NCBI RefSeq assembly: GCF_004104355.1
Contig: NZ_RJLM01000003.1
Location: 372,001-436,000 of the forward strand
DNA: 64,000 nt
Direction of reading: 5' to 3'
Origin: Photobacterium chitinilyticum
GTDB taxonomy: Bacteria > Pseudomonadota > Gammaproteobacteria > Enterobacterales > Vibrionaceae
Part shown: piece by piece, positions 18,668 through 28,157 of the stretch
How positions within the stretch are numbered: position 1 is the first letter of the stretch
Layout of the letters: each line of letters begins with the position of its first letter
Notes under the pieces: generated by a model
Told to the model about the DNA's origin: nothing
The model's database searches: none
Seen by the model: the letters and a program-made list of their open reading frames with translations, nothing else
Program-made: the position numbers and the translations under genes

Positions 18668-19222
18668 TCAATTGTCCCTGGGCATCACTTCAAACAGGCC
18701 GTAATCACAACCTATCTGTGCCTCACTCTGTTGCTGGATGGCAACCGTCTCTATCGGCAGGCCTATCCCCCGGGTGATTTGATCCATCGCACCGGCAAAC
18801 CAGCCCGTGAACATGTAATCCACTTTGCGATCAACCTTGCCGTAGTGATAAACGAAAGCCGAATGGTGTAACCGCACTTTGGCCCGTCCCTCCGAGGTAT
18901 CCAGGCTCTCAATGACAAACTGGCCCCAGCCCCGTTGCGACAGGCGCTTCATATAATGCTCAAACACCTCTGCGCCCTGCAGGCCGTGGGTTTCCGATTC
19001 TTTTTCGCACCAGTAATAAGCCGATTGGTAGCCAGCGGCATAGAGGATCTCGGCATACTTCTCGGCCCCGAGAGCCTCTTCCACTGCGGTGTGATTATTG
19101 ATAAAAAAGTGCCTTGGAACATACAGCATCGGGAGCCCGTTGGTACTCCAGACGCCGGTCTCACTGTCCACCTCAATTGGGACTTCAGGGGCATGTATTT
19201 TCGAGTACGGTGATGTTGTCAT
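18668..19222 (-). CDS. DUF5943 protein of dimethylglycine catabolism clusters
   Basis: This 184-residue soluble protein has central motifs FINNHTAVEEALGAEKYAEI and RGWGQFVIESLD and a C-terminal MFTGWFAGAMDQITRGIGLP, resembling the 4-vinyl-reductase-like fold (DUF5943). I recall the same gene between a dipeptidase and dgcA in Pseudomonas (PA5396-PA5401 region). Its biochemical role there is unknown. Its start abuts the stop of the preceding dipeptidase gene with no gap, so they are tightly cotranscribed. A chaperone or ligand-sensing role is a guess. Confidence 0.8.
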   Translation of the reverse strand: MTTSPYSKIHAPEVPIEVDSETGVWSTNGLPMLYVPRHFFINNHTAVEEALGAEKYAEILYAAGYQSAYYWCEKESETHGLQGAEVFEHYMKRLSQRGWGQFVIESLDTSEGRAKVRLHHSAFVYHYGKVDRKVDYMFTGWFAGAMDQITRGIGLPIETVAIQQQSEAQIGCDYGLFEVMPRDN

Positions 19223-20203
19223 CTATTCGTCCCACACTTCTTTGAGGACCCGGACCCAGTTATCCCCCATGATTTTCTTCACTCTGCTCTCCGGCCAGCC
19301 GTGATCCAGCAGAGCCTCAGTCAGGTTAGGAAATTCTCCGACGGTACGGATCCCCTTGGGGTTGATGATCTCACCAAAACGCGTCAACCTGCGGGCATAG
19401 CCCTTGTCATGAGTCAGCCACTCGAAGAAAGCCTGATCATGCCCCTGGGTAAAGTCGGTGCCGATCCCGACACAATCTTCGCCCACGATATTGACGATAT
19501 AGTCAATCGCTTCGACATAGTCTTCTATGGTGGAGTTGATACCGTTTTTCAGAAAAGGCGCAAACATGGTGACCCCGATAAAGCCTCCATGATCGGCGAT
19601 GAATCTCAGCTCATCATCTGATTTATTTCGGGGATGCTCCTTGAGTCCCAACGGAAGACAGTGGGAGTAACAGACTGGTTTTTTCGATGCCAGGATCACC
19701 TCCTGAGAGGTTGTTGCCCCGACATGGGAAAGATCACACATCATGCCGACCCGGTTCATCTCGGCAACAACTTCATGACCAAAACCGGATAATCCACCGT
19801 CCCGTTCATAACATCCCGTTCCGACCAAATTCTGGGTGTTGTAGGCCATCTGCGCGATCCCGACCCCGAGTTTTTTGAAGATCTCGACATAACCAATCTG
19901 ATCTTCGAACGCATGTACATTTTGAAAACCCAGTATGATCCCGGTTTTGCCTTCCTCTTTGGCACGGTAAATATCTTCGGTACAACGTACAGGGCGGATC
20001 AGGTCATGGTGTTCGTGGAAGAGCCCGTTGAACTCGACAATATTGTTCATGGTTGCCTGAAAGCCTTCCCACACCGATACCGTGCAGTTGGCGGTCGTCA
20101 GTCCCCCTTTTGCCATATCCTCGAATAAGGCGCGATCCCATCTGGCAATGATCAGGCCATCAATAATGATTGACTGTTGGTGCAGTTGTGCGGCATCCGA
20201 CAT
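19223..20203 (-). CDS. Membrane-dipeptidase-like metallopeptidase (family M19)
   Basis: This 326-residue protein is related to renal/microsomal dipeptidase (M19), a zinc hydrolase on an amidohydrolase-type barrel. Its metal-site segments include MCDLSHVGATTSQEVI, PVCYSHCLPLG and GVTMFAPFL. ATG 20203 has GGAGG 7 bases upstream. It sits in the dgc run in front of DUF5943, as in Pseudomonas, yet its substrate in betaine metabolism is not known. It has no signal peptide, so it is probably cytosolic. The name reflects family only. Confidence 0.85.
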   Translation of the reverse strand: MSDAAQLHQQSIIIDGLIIARWDRALFEDMAKGGLTTANCTVSVWEGFQATMNNIVEFNGLFHEHHDLIRPVRCTEDIYRAKEEGKTGIILGFQNVHAFEDQIGYVEIFKKLGVGIAQMAYNTQNLVGTGCYERDGGLSGFGHEVVAEMNRVGMMCDLSHVGATTSQEVILASKKPVCYSHCLPLGLKEHPRNKSDDELRFIADHGGFIGVTMFAPFLKNGINSTIEDYVEAIDYIVNIVGEDCVGIGTDFTQGHDQAFFEWLTHDKGYARRLTRFGEIINPKGIRTVGEFPNLTEALLDHGWPESRVKKIMGDNWVRVLKEVWDE

Positions 20204-20336
20204 ACATTCCCTCCTGCATGCTGCTATCGGCAAATCAGTTAAACAGCTGTCTTTATATACGACGGCCTCATAGTTAACGATATGTCATTGCCACCTGACG
20301 GACTGTGTAATAGCGACATCCGATGAAGTATTTCCG

Positions 20337-22076
20337 TCAAAACAACCCGGTAATTTCTCCGTACTCATCCAGCCTGATATCCAGCGCCGCCGGGTGACGC
20401 GGCAGACCAGGCATAGTCATGATGTCGCCACATATCACAACGACAAATCCCGCTCCGGCCATCAGGCGAACTTCTCTGACAGGCAAAGCGTGATTAACCG
20501 GCGCGCCCAAAACTCCGGGCTCCGATGAAAAGCTGTAAGGTGTTTTGGCAATACAGACAGGCAAATGACCAAAGCCAAGCTGGTGAATATCATCAAGCTG
20601 AGACAAGGCCTTGGTCGAAAAATGGACTTCGCCGGCACCATAGATCCGCGTTGCCACCGCCGTGATTTTCTCGTCCAGCGGCATATCATCCGAATATAGA
20701 GGCGTAACATTAGGTGGCGGTTGCTGGAGCAATTCGAGCACAGCTGCAGCCATATCCTGAGCACCTTCGCTGCCACGGGCCCAATGATCGGCAGACACGA
20801 CTCTGGCTCCCGATGCCAGACAGCACCGCTGGATCACGGCTAACTCTTCATCGCTATCGCTGGGGAAACGGTTAATAGCCACCAGCGGGATCAGACCGAA
20901 CTGCTGGATGTTCTGGATATGTCGCAGCAAATTAACCGAGCCGGCTTCGACTGCGGTCACATTAGGCTGCTCCAGAGCCTGCCTTTCAATTCCGCCCTGC
21001 ATTTTCAATGCCCGTACGGTACAGACGAGCACCACCGCATCCGGTGACAAACCTGCCAGGCGGCATTTAATGTTGATAAACTTCTCGGCACCCAAATCCG
21101 CGCCAAAGCCCGCTTCTGTCACCACGACATCGCTAAGGGCCAGAGCCGCTCGTGTTGCCATCAGGGAACTACAACCATGGGCAATATTGGCAAAAGGGCC
21201 ACCATGGACCAGTACCGGGTTGTGCTCAAGGCTCTGGATAAGATTCGGCATCATGGCTTCTTTGAGCAGCACTGTCATTGCACCGTCGGCACCTAAATCA
21301 CGTACGGTCACGACGCTGCCATCACAGCGCCGCCCGATGATCATCTCGCTCAGCCGGTTCTGCAGATCTTTCGGGCCTTCGGCCAGACACAGCACCGCCA
21401 TGATCTCCGAGGCAACAGTGATATCAAATCCCGACTCACGCGGGACACCATGAGCCGTCCCACCGAGCCCGCAGACAATATTGCGCAGAGCCCGCTCATT
21501 GAGATCCATTACCCGCCGCCAGCAGATCCGGCGGGGATCCAAGCCCAGTTCATTTCCCCAATGGATATGGTTATCAATCAGGGAAACAAGCAAGTTATGG
21601 GCAACCGTGATCGCATGAAAATCCCCGTTAAAGTGCAGGTTGAGATCTTCCATGGGAATCGCCTGCGACCGCCCTCCTCCAGCCGCTCCGCCCTTCATAC
21701 CAAAGCACGGCCCCAGCGATGGTTCGCGCAGGCAAACAGTACTTTTTACCCCGAGGGCATTAAGTCCGTCTGACAGGCCAATACTGGTGGTGGTTTTGCC
21801 TTCCCCGGCCGTTGTCGGCGTCATTGCGGTTACCAGCACCAACTGGCCGCGTTGATGACTGACATCCAGCTGCGCCATGTCGATTTTGGCCTTGTAGTGG
21901 CCATAGGGGATCAGGGCATGAGGAAGCAAGCCCAGCCGCTCGGCAGCAACTTCAATCACTGGCCTCGGCGTCACTGCTCGGGCTATATCAATATCGGGTG
22001 CCCCCGGAGGCGGCAAGCAGTCCGGTGGAACTATCTCATTTGGAACCAAGGCAACATTGAGTTCATTTTTCATCAT
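20337..22076 (-). CDS. fhs: Formate-tetrahydrofolate ligase
   Basis: This 579-residue enzyme interconverts formate + THF + ATP and 10-formyl-THF + ADP. The P-loop PTTAGEGKTTTSIGL and the Fhs signature SLGPCFGMKGGAAGGG are intact. ATG 22076 has a GGGGGG-containing SD and overlaps the preceding stop by one base (TGATG). In a demethylation pathway it can run toward formate with ATP gain, or capture formate. Together with the MetF-like and GcvT-like neighbours it forms a one-carbon disposal set. No folD or purU is in the window, so the CH2-THF to CHO-THF step must come from elsewhere. Confidence 0.93.
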   Translation of the reverse strand: MMKNELNVALVPNEIVPPDCLPPPGAPDIDIARAVTPRPVIEVAAERLGLLPHALIPYGHYKAKIDMAQLDVSHQRGQLVLVTAMTPTTAGEGKTTTSIGLSDGLNALGVKSTVCLREPSLGPCFGMKGGAAGGGRSQAIPMEDLNLHFNGDFHAITVAHNLLVSLIDNHIHWGNELGLDPRRICWRRVMDLNERALRNIVCGLGGTAHGVPRESGFDITVASEIMAVLCLAEGPKDLQNRLSEMIIGRRCDGSVVTVRDLGADGAMTVLLKEAMMPNLIQSLEHNPVLVHGGPFANIAHGCSSLMATRAALALSDVVVTEAGFGADLGAEKFINIKCRLAGLSPDAVVLVCTVRALKMQGGIERQALEQPNVTAVEAGSVNLLRHIQNIQQFGLIPLVAINRFPSDSDEELAVIQRCCLASGARVVSADHWARGSEGAQDMAAAVLELLQQPPPNVTPLYSDDMPLDEKITAVATRIYGAGEVHFSTKALSQLDDIHQLGFGHLPVCIAKTPYSFSSEPGVLGAPVNHALPVREVRLMAGAGFVVVICGDIMTMPGLPRHPAALDIRLDEYGEITGLF

Positions 22077-22975
22077 CAGTGAGCCCCCCTCAGCCATTTG
22101 GCGGACTGTTTCAATCCGCCAAACGGATACAAATGGATACCTTGAAAAGGCGTGCCGGCATTGATTGTCTGGTAACGGGCCATTTCCTGTACCAGCAAGT
22201 CTGGTGTCCAGGGTTTTAGCAACTGGGTAGTTTTTAGATTACGTCGTAACGCTGCAACCGACTCAACGACACCGCATTGCGCGGCATAGAAAAGTAAGTT
22301 CTTAAGCTGAGTGGGGCCTGGCATTCCAAGGTATACCGGCAAACTGCCAAGCAACTCCCGATAGCACTCCAGCCACTGAATAAAGATATCGGCATCAAAC
22401 GAGAACTGGGTCACCACCCACATATTGAGTTGATTGGTTTCGGCATATTCTCGTTTAAAGGCGAGCGCATTGGTGAGTTCATAACTTGTTGCATGCGGGT
22501 GTCCCTCAGGGTGGCCCGCAACCCCGATGCCGCGCAATGGGTGCTTTGCCAACGCCCCTGATGCCAGCAGTGCAAGCGTATTGGAAAAAGGTCCCGCCGG
22601 TGGTTTTCTCTCTCCAGCTATCAGCAGAATATTGTAGACACCGATATGGGTCAGAGAAGAAAGCCATCGATGCAAACAAGCTTCGCTCGGCACAGCGCGA
22701 GCCGGTATATGGGGGATCGGCACCATCCCCCATAGCAGCAAGCGCTCACATGCCTCAAATGTCTCCTCAAATCGGCCTTTCGGCAAAAAAGGCACATATA
22801 CCCAGGTTCCCGCCGATAACCAGTCAGGAGCAGTATGAAGCTTCAATACCTGCTTGGGCGTCGCTTCCAGCGAGGCTTCCGCCAGCAATTGCAGTAACCG
22901 AGGTTCAATATCGGACTCCATATCAGGTTCGCGGAATCCTTCCCCTCCTAGGCTCTTGTAGGCATCACACTTCAT
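22076..22975 (-). CDS. Methylenetetrahydrofolate reductase-like protein
   Basis: This 299-residue protein is a divergent member of the MetF (MTHFR) family. It shows the barrel segment TWVYVPFLPKGRFEETFEACERLL, then GMVPIPHIPARAV and YNILLIAGERKPPAGPFSN, which parallel the GxxxxPHIxxR and LL(I)xGD motifs of MetF. It is 24 bases downstream of the GcvT/DmdA-like gene and overlaps fhs. In this setting it may work in reverse, oxidising 5-methyl-THF made by the demethylase. It is not the housekeeping metF by context. Family assignment is good; direction and substrate are inferred. Confidence 0.8.
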   Translation of the reverse strand: MKCDAYKSLGGEGFREPDMESDIEPRLLQLLAEASLEATPKQVLKLHTAPDWLSAGTWVYVPFLPKGRFEETFEACERLLLWGMVPIPHIPARAVPSEACLHRWLSSLTHIGVYNILLIAGERKPPAGPFSNTLALLASGALAKHPLRGIGVAGHPEGHPHATSYELTNALAFKREYAETNQLNMWVVTQFSFDADIFIQWLECYRELLGSLPVYLGMPGPTQLKNLLFYAAQCGVVESVAALRRNLKTTQLLKPWTPDLLVQEMARYQTINAGTPFQGIHLYPFGGLKQSAKWLRGAH

Positions 22976-22999
22976 ACCGTGCCCCTATATTATCGGTCG

Positions 23000-24337
23000 C
23001 TAGTCGACGAAATCACTGCCACGCGATTTGGCGACTTCGCGCGAGTTGGGATTGACCGACGGACGAAATGGCACTTCTACCACCTCGGCATCAACCACAT
23101 TGCCGCCATGCTCGGACGGAAGCGAGACACTCAGCTTGGTACCGGTATCCCGCTGTGCCCAAGGAACATGAGCCAAGGCTATATTGGTCTGCAGCTCTGG
23201 CGAGTACCAAGGAGAAGATACATACCCGATAGCATCACCACCATCCGGCCCATAGACCAGCCAGAAGTCATTGGCATAGTCCGTAATCGGTTCCCCACCC
23301 AATACGATACCGACCATCACAAGGTCAAAAGGCGGGTTCCCGGCTTCGATTTGCTCCCGGGCCTTTTCCAGAGCCGCTTTACCGACATAGTCAGCATCTT
23401 TGTTACGTGGCACCTGATAGGCAAGGTTGCACTGGAATGGCAGGGTTTCCTGATCTATATCCTGTCCCCAGGAAAGGATCCCGGCAGCGATCCGACGGTG
23501 GTGAGCAGGCGCGATGACTCGAAGTTTATGGGCTTTACCCGCTTCCAACACGGTATACCACAGCTTCTCGGCATCCTCGGTCACATTGCGACAATAGATT
23601 TCATAGCCCCTTTCGCCGGTAAAGCCGGTTTGCGAAATGACCACATCGCACCCCGCAATTTCAGCTTCCATCAGGCCGTAGTAAGGAATACTTTTGATAT
23701 CCTCACCAAACAAATCCACCATCAGCGCTTCTGACTTCGGTCCCTGGATCTGAACAGGCGCCACATCGATTTCGGCAATGGAGACATCATATTGCTTGGC
23801 GATATTGATCCCCCGCAACCACATTTCGAGATCGCTGTCAGAGATGGAGAACCAGAACTCGTCCTCGGCGAGGCGGAGCAAGACAGGATCATTGAGAATA
23901 CCGCCCTCGTCATTGCAGAGGATCACGTATTTGCCATGCATCGGCATGATCTTGGAGGCATCACGGGTGATCACATAATTAACAAAGGCTTCGGCATCCG
24001 GTCCCTTCACCTGGATCTGACGCTCTACGGCAACATTCCACATCGTGACATCATTGACCAGCGAGTCGTACTCTACCATCGCGCCGCCGTCTTCCGGGCG
24101 TACATAACCACGAGGATGATAAATACGGTTATAAACCGTTGCCCGCCAGCATCCGGCTTCTACCGAGAGGTGCCAGTATGGTGATTTCCTTACCCGAGTC
24201 GATATCAGCATCTCTACGGGCGTGGGACCCGACTGACGCAGATTGATCGGCACGCGACGATGTGACTGTTCAACGCTGGTTTCATGACGCGCCACTCCGG
24301 CGCGTGCTTGCAGTAATCGATTATCATACTTGGTCAT
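23000..24337 (-). CDS. GcvT/DmdA-like tetrahydrofolate-dependent demethylase
   Basis: A 445-residue aminomethyltransferase-fold protein. The N-terminal part (STRVRKSPYWHLSVEAG, later WNVAVERQIQVKGPDAEAFV and GGILNDPVLLRLAED) resembles DmdA, the DMSP:THF methyltransferase, and GcvT generally. The folate/FAD-free barrel motif TGFTGERGYEIYC is present. It lies between soxAG and metF-like. In this run there is no GbcAB betaine monooxygenase, so a plausible role is transfer of a methyl group from glycine betaine (or DMSP) to THF. It could alternatively process 5,10-methylene groups from sarcosine oxidase. The substrate cannot be read from sequence. Confidence 0.8.
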   Translation of the reverse strand: MTKYDNRLLQARAGVARHETSVEQSHRRVPINLRQSGPTPVEMLISTRVRKSPYWHLSVEAGCWRATVYNRIYHPRGYVRPEDGGAMVEYDSLVNDVTMWNVAVERQIQVKGPDAEAFVNYVITRDASKIMPMHGKYVILCNDEGGILNDPVLLRLAEDEFWFSISDSDLEMWLRGINIAKQYDVSIAEIDVAPVQIQGPKSEALMVDLFGEDIKSIPYYGLMEAEIAGCDVVISQTGFTGERGYEIYCRNVTEDAEKLWYTVLEAGKAHKLRVIAPAHHRRIAAGILSWGQDIDQETLPFQCNLAYQVPRNKDADYVGKAALEKAREQIEAGNPPFDLVMVGIVLGGEPITDYANDFWLVYGPDGGDAIGYVSSPWYSPELQTNIALAHVPWAQRDTGTKLSVSLPSEHGGNVVDAEVVEVPFRPSVNPNSREVAKSRGSDFVD

Positions 24338-24443
24338 GGCTTTGCCCTCGTCCCCTTAGCGGTGGTATACCCCTTAAATGTGACTGTTATTGAAAATTTG
24401 AATTTCCAATCTACGACATGGATGAAACCAAAAACGTCGCGGG

Positions 24444-27400
24444 CTATTCGATAATCAAGCCGAACTCTTCACTCGCATCCTGCAACCACAGCCAGAAGTA
24501 ATCAGCAAAGCTGCGCCGGACAATAAGCTCAAACTCATTCTCGCCACTGCGCCTTAGCACCACCTGCGCTTTTGCAAGCAAGGTACCGACACATTTGCCA
24601 ACAGGCAGTGAACGAGTATCGACATCGTAAGAGGTGGATTTTCTCAGTACTGCTTGTGCCTGCAGCCCTGACAACTCAATGACACACTGCCCGCCACTGA
24701 CATCGACAACGGAGAAATGCCCCGACAACTGATGGCGTAACTTCGCTTCCACCGAAAAGTCTTCGGGTGACAAAATCAACCACTCATTTGGCGATAACCA
24801 CCAGATCTGCATCTTTTCACCGACAATCGATGAGCAAGGTTTTCGTGGCAGGGGTATTCCGAGAGTGGCTTCAACACCATCATAGAACGCCTTATTCTCA
24901 TCTTCGGATGCGCCGTCTCCCCCTCGCAAAACATGTTGCATCAGGCCTTTTCGTTCATGCAACACTACGTTTGGCTGCGAAGCTATTTCTATATGATGCC
25001 TCTGTGCATGGTATCTTTCGGCATGGTACTTCTCTGCATGGTGCCTCTTTACGTGGTGAAGGGCAGACTCATAGCGAGGCGCTTCGGGTGGATTATATGA
25101 CTGTGTTGCGGGTGACGAGATCACCGACTGGCGCTTACCGTCAGGGTCATAAAACACCCCATCGGTAATTTCGGCTTGCAATACCCGGCCGTCAGCCAGA
25201 GGAAAGAATACCGACTCGCCCATTCGGCTCAATCCGCCCTTGATCAGTCCCAAAGCAATAGAATGCCCCAATACGGCGCTGTAATAGCTTGAGCTAACAT
25301 GACCAACCATTGCCATCGGTACAGGCTCATCGGGATCATTCACCGCCTGGGCACCTTCGGGGATCACGACATCAGGCTCCGTGCATCTAAGGCCGACCAG
25401 CTGCTTGCGATCAGAGCGGCTAGTATCTTCACGCTGCCATGAGCGGCGACCAATAAAGCTGAATGTTTTTTTCTTACCAGTGATCCACGCCATGTTCATG
25501 TCCTGCGGCGTGACCGAACCATCGGTATCCTGACCGGCAATAATGAAGCCCTTTTCAGCACGGAGAATATGCATGGTTTCCGTGCCGTAGGGAGTAATAT
25601 TAAACTCTTCCCCCGCCGCCATGACCTGTTCCCACAGGTACAGACCGAAGTTAGCGTTTACATTGACTTCATACGATAGCTCACCAGTAAAACTGATCCG
25701 AAAAATGCGCGCCTCGACGTCAGCAATCCGATGCGACTGCCAGGTCATATAAGGAAAGACCGCATCCGTAAGATCGGCTTCGGGCATCAGTTTCTGCAAC
25801 ACGGAACGGCTGTTCGGCCCTCCTATCGTCATGGTGGCCCAATGATCCGTCATGCTGGTCATATACAGGTCCAGCTCCGGCCATTCTGTCTGGTGCCATA
25901 ACTCCAGCCAGCGCAATACACCCGCCGCTCCGCCTGTCGTGGTGGTCATCAGGAAATGGTTATCATCAATACAGGACGTCACACCGTCATCAAAAATCAT
26001 CCCGTCTTCTTTGCACATCACCCCATAGCGACAGCCCCCCGGTGCCAGCTGGTTCCAGCCGTTGGTATAGATCCGGTTGAGAAATTCGCGGGCATCCGGC
26101 CCCTGAATATCAATTTTGCCCAACGTCGACGCATCGAGGATCCCGACACTGTTACGGGTTGCCAGACACTCACGGTTCAGCGCCTCCTGCTGTGTCTCGT
26201 TACCCTGACGGTAATACCAGGGACGTTTCCACTGCCCAACATTCTCAAACTCGGCACCATACTCCAGGTGCCAGAGATGCATGGCAGTAAAACGCGCCGG
26301 ATCGAACAAATGCCCGGCATCCCGTCCGGCCAGAGTCCCGAAGGTTACCGGGGTATACATAGGGCGAAATATCGTCGTGCCAGTTTCAGGTATCGACTGG
26401 CCCAAAGCCTTGGCGGCAATTGCCATTCCGTTGATATTCCCCGTTTTGCCCTGATCGGTACCAAAGCCCAGCGCGGTATAGCGCTTAACATGCTCGATAG
26501 ACTCGAAGCCTTCCCGAACAGCCAGCTCGATACCGGCGGCGGTGACATCATTTTGAAAATCGACGAACTGCTTGGGGGCCCGGCTTGTCGGGAAGTGATG
26601 AGGAATATGGTAAATAGCCATTGGCGCGGTTTCGTCAGGGTCTGTAACTTCCGGCAACTCTGGCGGCTCTGGGTGGTCTAGAAATGGCGTCGATATTAGC
26701 GAAACCTGCAGACGATCAGCGACGACCTGTGCCGCTTTGTATCCATCGTCGAACACTTCCGATAGCTGGTAACGCCCCTGGATCCCGCCGGCATAGAGCA
26801 AGTCCGGGTTCACCGGCACAAAAGCGGCAATGTCATCTCGCCACACCGGACGGCTGCCAGTATGACAGGACAGGTGCAGACTCGGGCTCCATCCGCCCGA
26901 ACTGGCCACCGTATCGCAACTCAGCAGGCAGGCATCTATTCGGCTGATCTGACTGAGATTATGTTTGAGCCGCGCAATTTCAACCGCACTTACCCGCTTA
27001 TGACCACGAACATTAATAACGGCATGACCCCAAAATATCTCCAGCCCAGCAGCTTTAGCCCGTTCAGGCCATTTTCCCGAGCTATCGGAACGTGTATCGA
27101 CAATCGCAACCACCTCACGGCCTGCGTCGTACCAATCCAGCGCAGCCTGGTAACCTGAATCATTGGCTGTCATCACAACCAGTTTTTGCCCCGGGATCAC
27201 CCCATAGCGATTGATATAAGTCGATACCGCAGACGCGAGCATACAGCCGGGTATATCATTGTTACCAAACACCAGCGGACGTTCAATCGCCCCTGTAGCC
27301 AGCAGTACTTCACGTGCCCGCACTCGGTGCAGACGCTGACGGGCCCCCGGTTGATACTCGCCAAGATGATCTGTTCGACGTTCGACAATGCCGAGAAAGT

Positions 27401-28157
27401 TATGATCGTAATAGCCAAACACCGTACTGCGCGGCAACAAGGTTATGTCCGGGTCATCCTCTAGCAAATCCAGGGTTTCCGATAACCAGAGCTCAGCAGC
27501 TTCCCCGTCAATGTACTGCTTGCTGCCAAGCAGGCATCCGCCCATTTCCTGCTGCTCATCGGCGACCAGTACCCTGAGCCCACTGCCGACCAGCTTTCTT
27601 GCCGCCATCAGGCCAGCAGGACCGCCACCAACAATCATGACATCGCAATGATGGTGCATTTTGTCATAACGATCCGGATCCCGCGCCTGCGGTATCTTAC
27701 CCAGCCCGGCAGCCTTGCGGATATATTTTTCATACGTCATCCACATCGACTCGGGATACATAAAGGTTTTGTAATAGAAGCCAACCGGCATCAACCCGCC
27801 ACCGACTTTGCCCAAGGCAGACTTCATGTCCCGCTCGACATCCGGCCAGCCACTGACACTGGTAGCAACCAGCCCGTCATATAACTCAACTTGTGTCGCG
27901 CGCAAATTAGGGATGGTGGTAGCAGGCGAGCTACCGACCTGGAGGATAGCATTGGGCTCTTCGGCCCCCGAGCCGAGGATGCCGCGGGGACGGCTGTACT
28001 TATAGCTTCGTCCTATCACATCAATGCCGTTGGCTATCAGCGCTGAGGCCAATGTATCTCCCTGATAGCCTGAGTAAGTTTTGCCATTAAAGGAAAACGT
28101 CAGTGATTTACGACGATCAATCCGCCCTCCGGCAGACAAGCGATTGGGCTGGGTCAT
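24444..28157 (-). CDS. soxA: Fused sarcosine oxidase alpha and gamma subunits (SoxA-SoxG)
   Basis: This 1237-residue protein is longer than the usual SoxA of about 1000. Residues 1 to about 1025 are a complete SoxA: an N-terminal 2Fe-2S-like/ubiquitin-like segment (GYQGDTLASALIANG), an NAD-binding flavoprotein part (MIVGGGPAGLMAARKL near 175) and a GcvT-type THF domain. Residues about 1060-1237 are a SoxG domain (MQIWWLSPNEWLILS, VVDVSGGQCVIELSG). They are joined by a His-rich pentapeptide repeat linker at residues 1034-1058. The heterotetrameric enzyme oxidises sarcosine to glycine with transfer of the methylene to THF and release of H2O2. It overlaps soxD by 4 bases (ATGA). Confidence 0.93.
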   Translation of the reverse strand: MTQPNRLSAGGRIDRRKSLTFSFNGKTYSGYQGDTLASALIANGIDVIGRSYKYSRPRGILGSGAEEPNAILQVGSSPATTIPNLRATQVELYDGLVATSVSGWPDVERDMKSALGKVGGGLMPVGFYYKTFMYPESMWMTYEKYIRKAAGLGKIPQARDPDRYDKMHHHCDVMIVGGGPAGLMAARKLVGSGLRVLVADEQQEMGGCLLGSKQYIDGEAAELWLSETLDLLEDDPDITLLPRSTVFGYYDHNFLGIVERRTDHLGEYQPGARQRLHRVRAREVLLATGAIERPLVFGNNDIPGCMLASAVSTYINRYGVIPGQKLVVMTANDSGYQAALDWYDAGREVVAIVDTRSDSSGKWPERAKAAGLEIFWGHAVINVRGHKRVSAVEIARLKHNLSQISRIDACLLSCDTVASSGGWSPSLHLSCHTGSRPVWRDDIAAFVPVNPDLLYAGGIQGRYQLSEVFDDGYKAAQVVADRLQVSLISTPFLDHPEPPELPEVTDPDETAPMAIYHIPHHFPTSRAPKQFVDFQNDVTAAGIELAVREGFESIEHVKRYTALGFGTDQGKTGNINGMAIAAKALGQSIPETGTTIFRPMYTPVTFGTLAGRDAGHLFDPARFTAMHLWHLEYGAEFENVGQWKRPWYYRQGNETQQEALNRECLATRNSVGILDASTLGKIDIQGPDAREFLNRIYTNGWNQLAPGGCRYGVMCKEDGMIFDDGVTSCIDDNHFLMTTTTGGAAGVLRWLELWHQTEWPELDLYMTSMTDHWATMTIGGPNSRSVLQKLMPEADLTDAVFPYMTWQSHRIADVEARIFRISFTGELSYEVNVNANFGLYLWEQVMAAGEEFNITPYGTETMHILRAEKGFIIAGQDTDGSVTPQDMNMAWITGKKKTFSFIGRRSWQREDTSRSDRKQLVGLRCTEPDVVIPEGAQAVNDPDEPVPMAMVGHVSSSYYSAVLGHSIALGLIKGGLSRMGESVFFPLADGRVLQAEITDGVFYDPDGKRQSVISSPATQSYNPPEAPRYESALHHVKRHHAEKYHAERYHAQRHHIEIASQPNVVLHERKGLMQHVLRGGDGASEDENKAFYDGVEATLGIPLPRKPCSSIVGEKMQIWWLSPNEWLILSPEDFSVEAKLRHQLSGHFSVVDVSGGQCVIELSGLQAQAVLRKSTSYDVDTRSLPVGKCVGTLLAKAQVVLRRSGENEFELIVRRSFADYFWLWLQDASEEFGLIIE
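24984..25058 (-). repeat. Five 15-bp repeats coding for a histidine-rich SoxA-SoxG linker
   Basis: Five consecutive in-frame pentapeptides follow [HY]-H-[AVI]-[KEQ]-[RKI] (residues 1034-1058), for example YHAER and HHAEK. At the DNA level the unit on the minus strand is close to TACCATGCAGAGAGG. Nine of the 25 residues are histidine or tyrosine-histidine pairs, giving a possible metal-binding or charged helical spacer. Confidence 0.85.

Noticed and set aside
25956-26681. Open frame of 241 codons antisense to soxA
   Set aside because: Shadow of soxA; no SD and no family resemblance.
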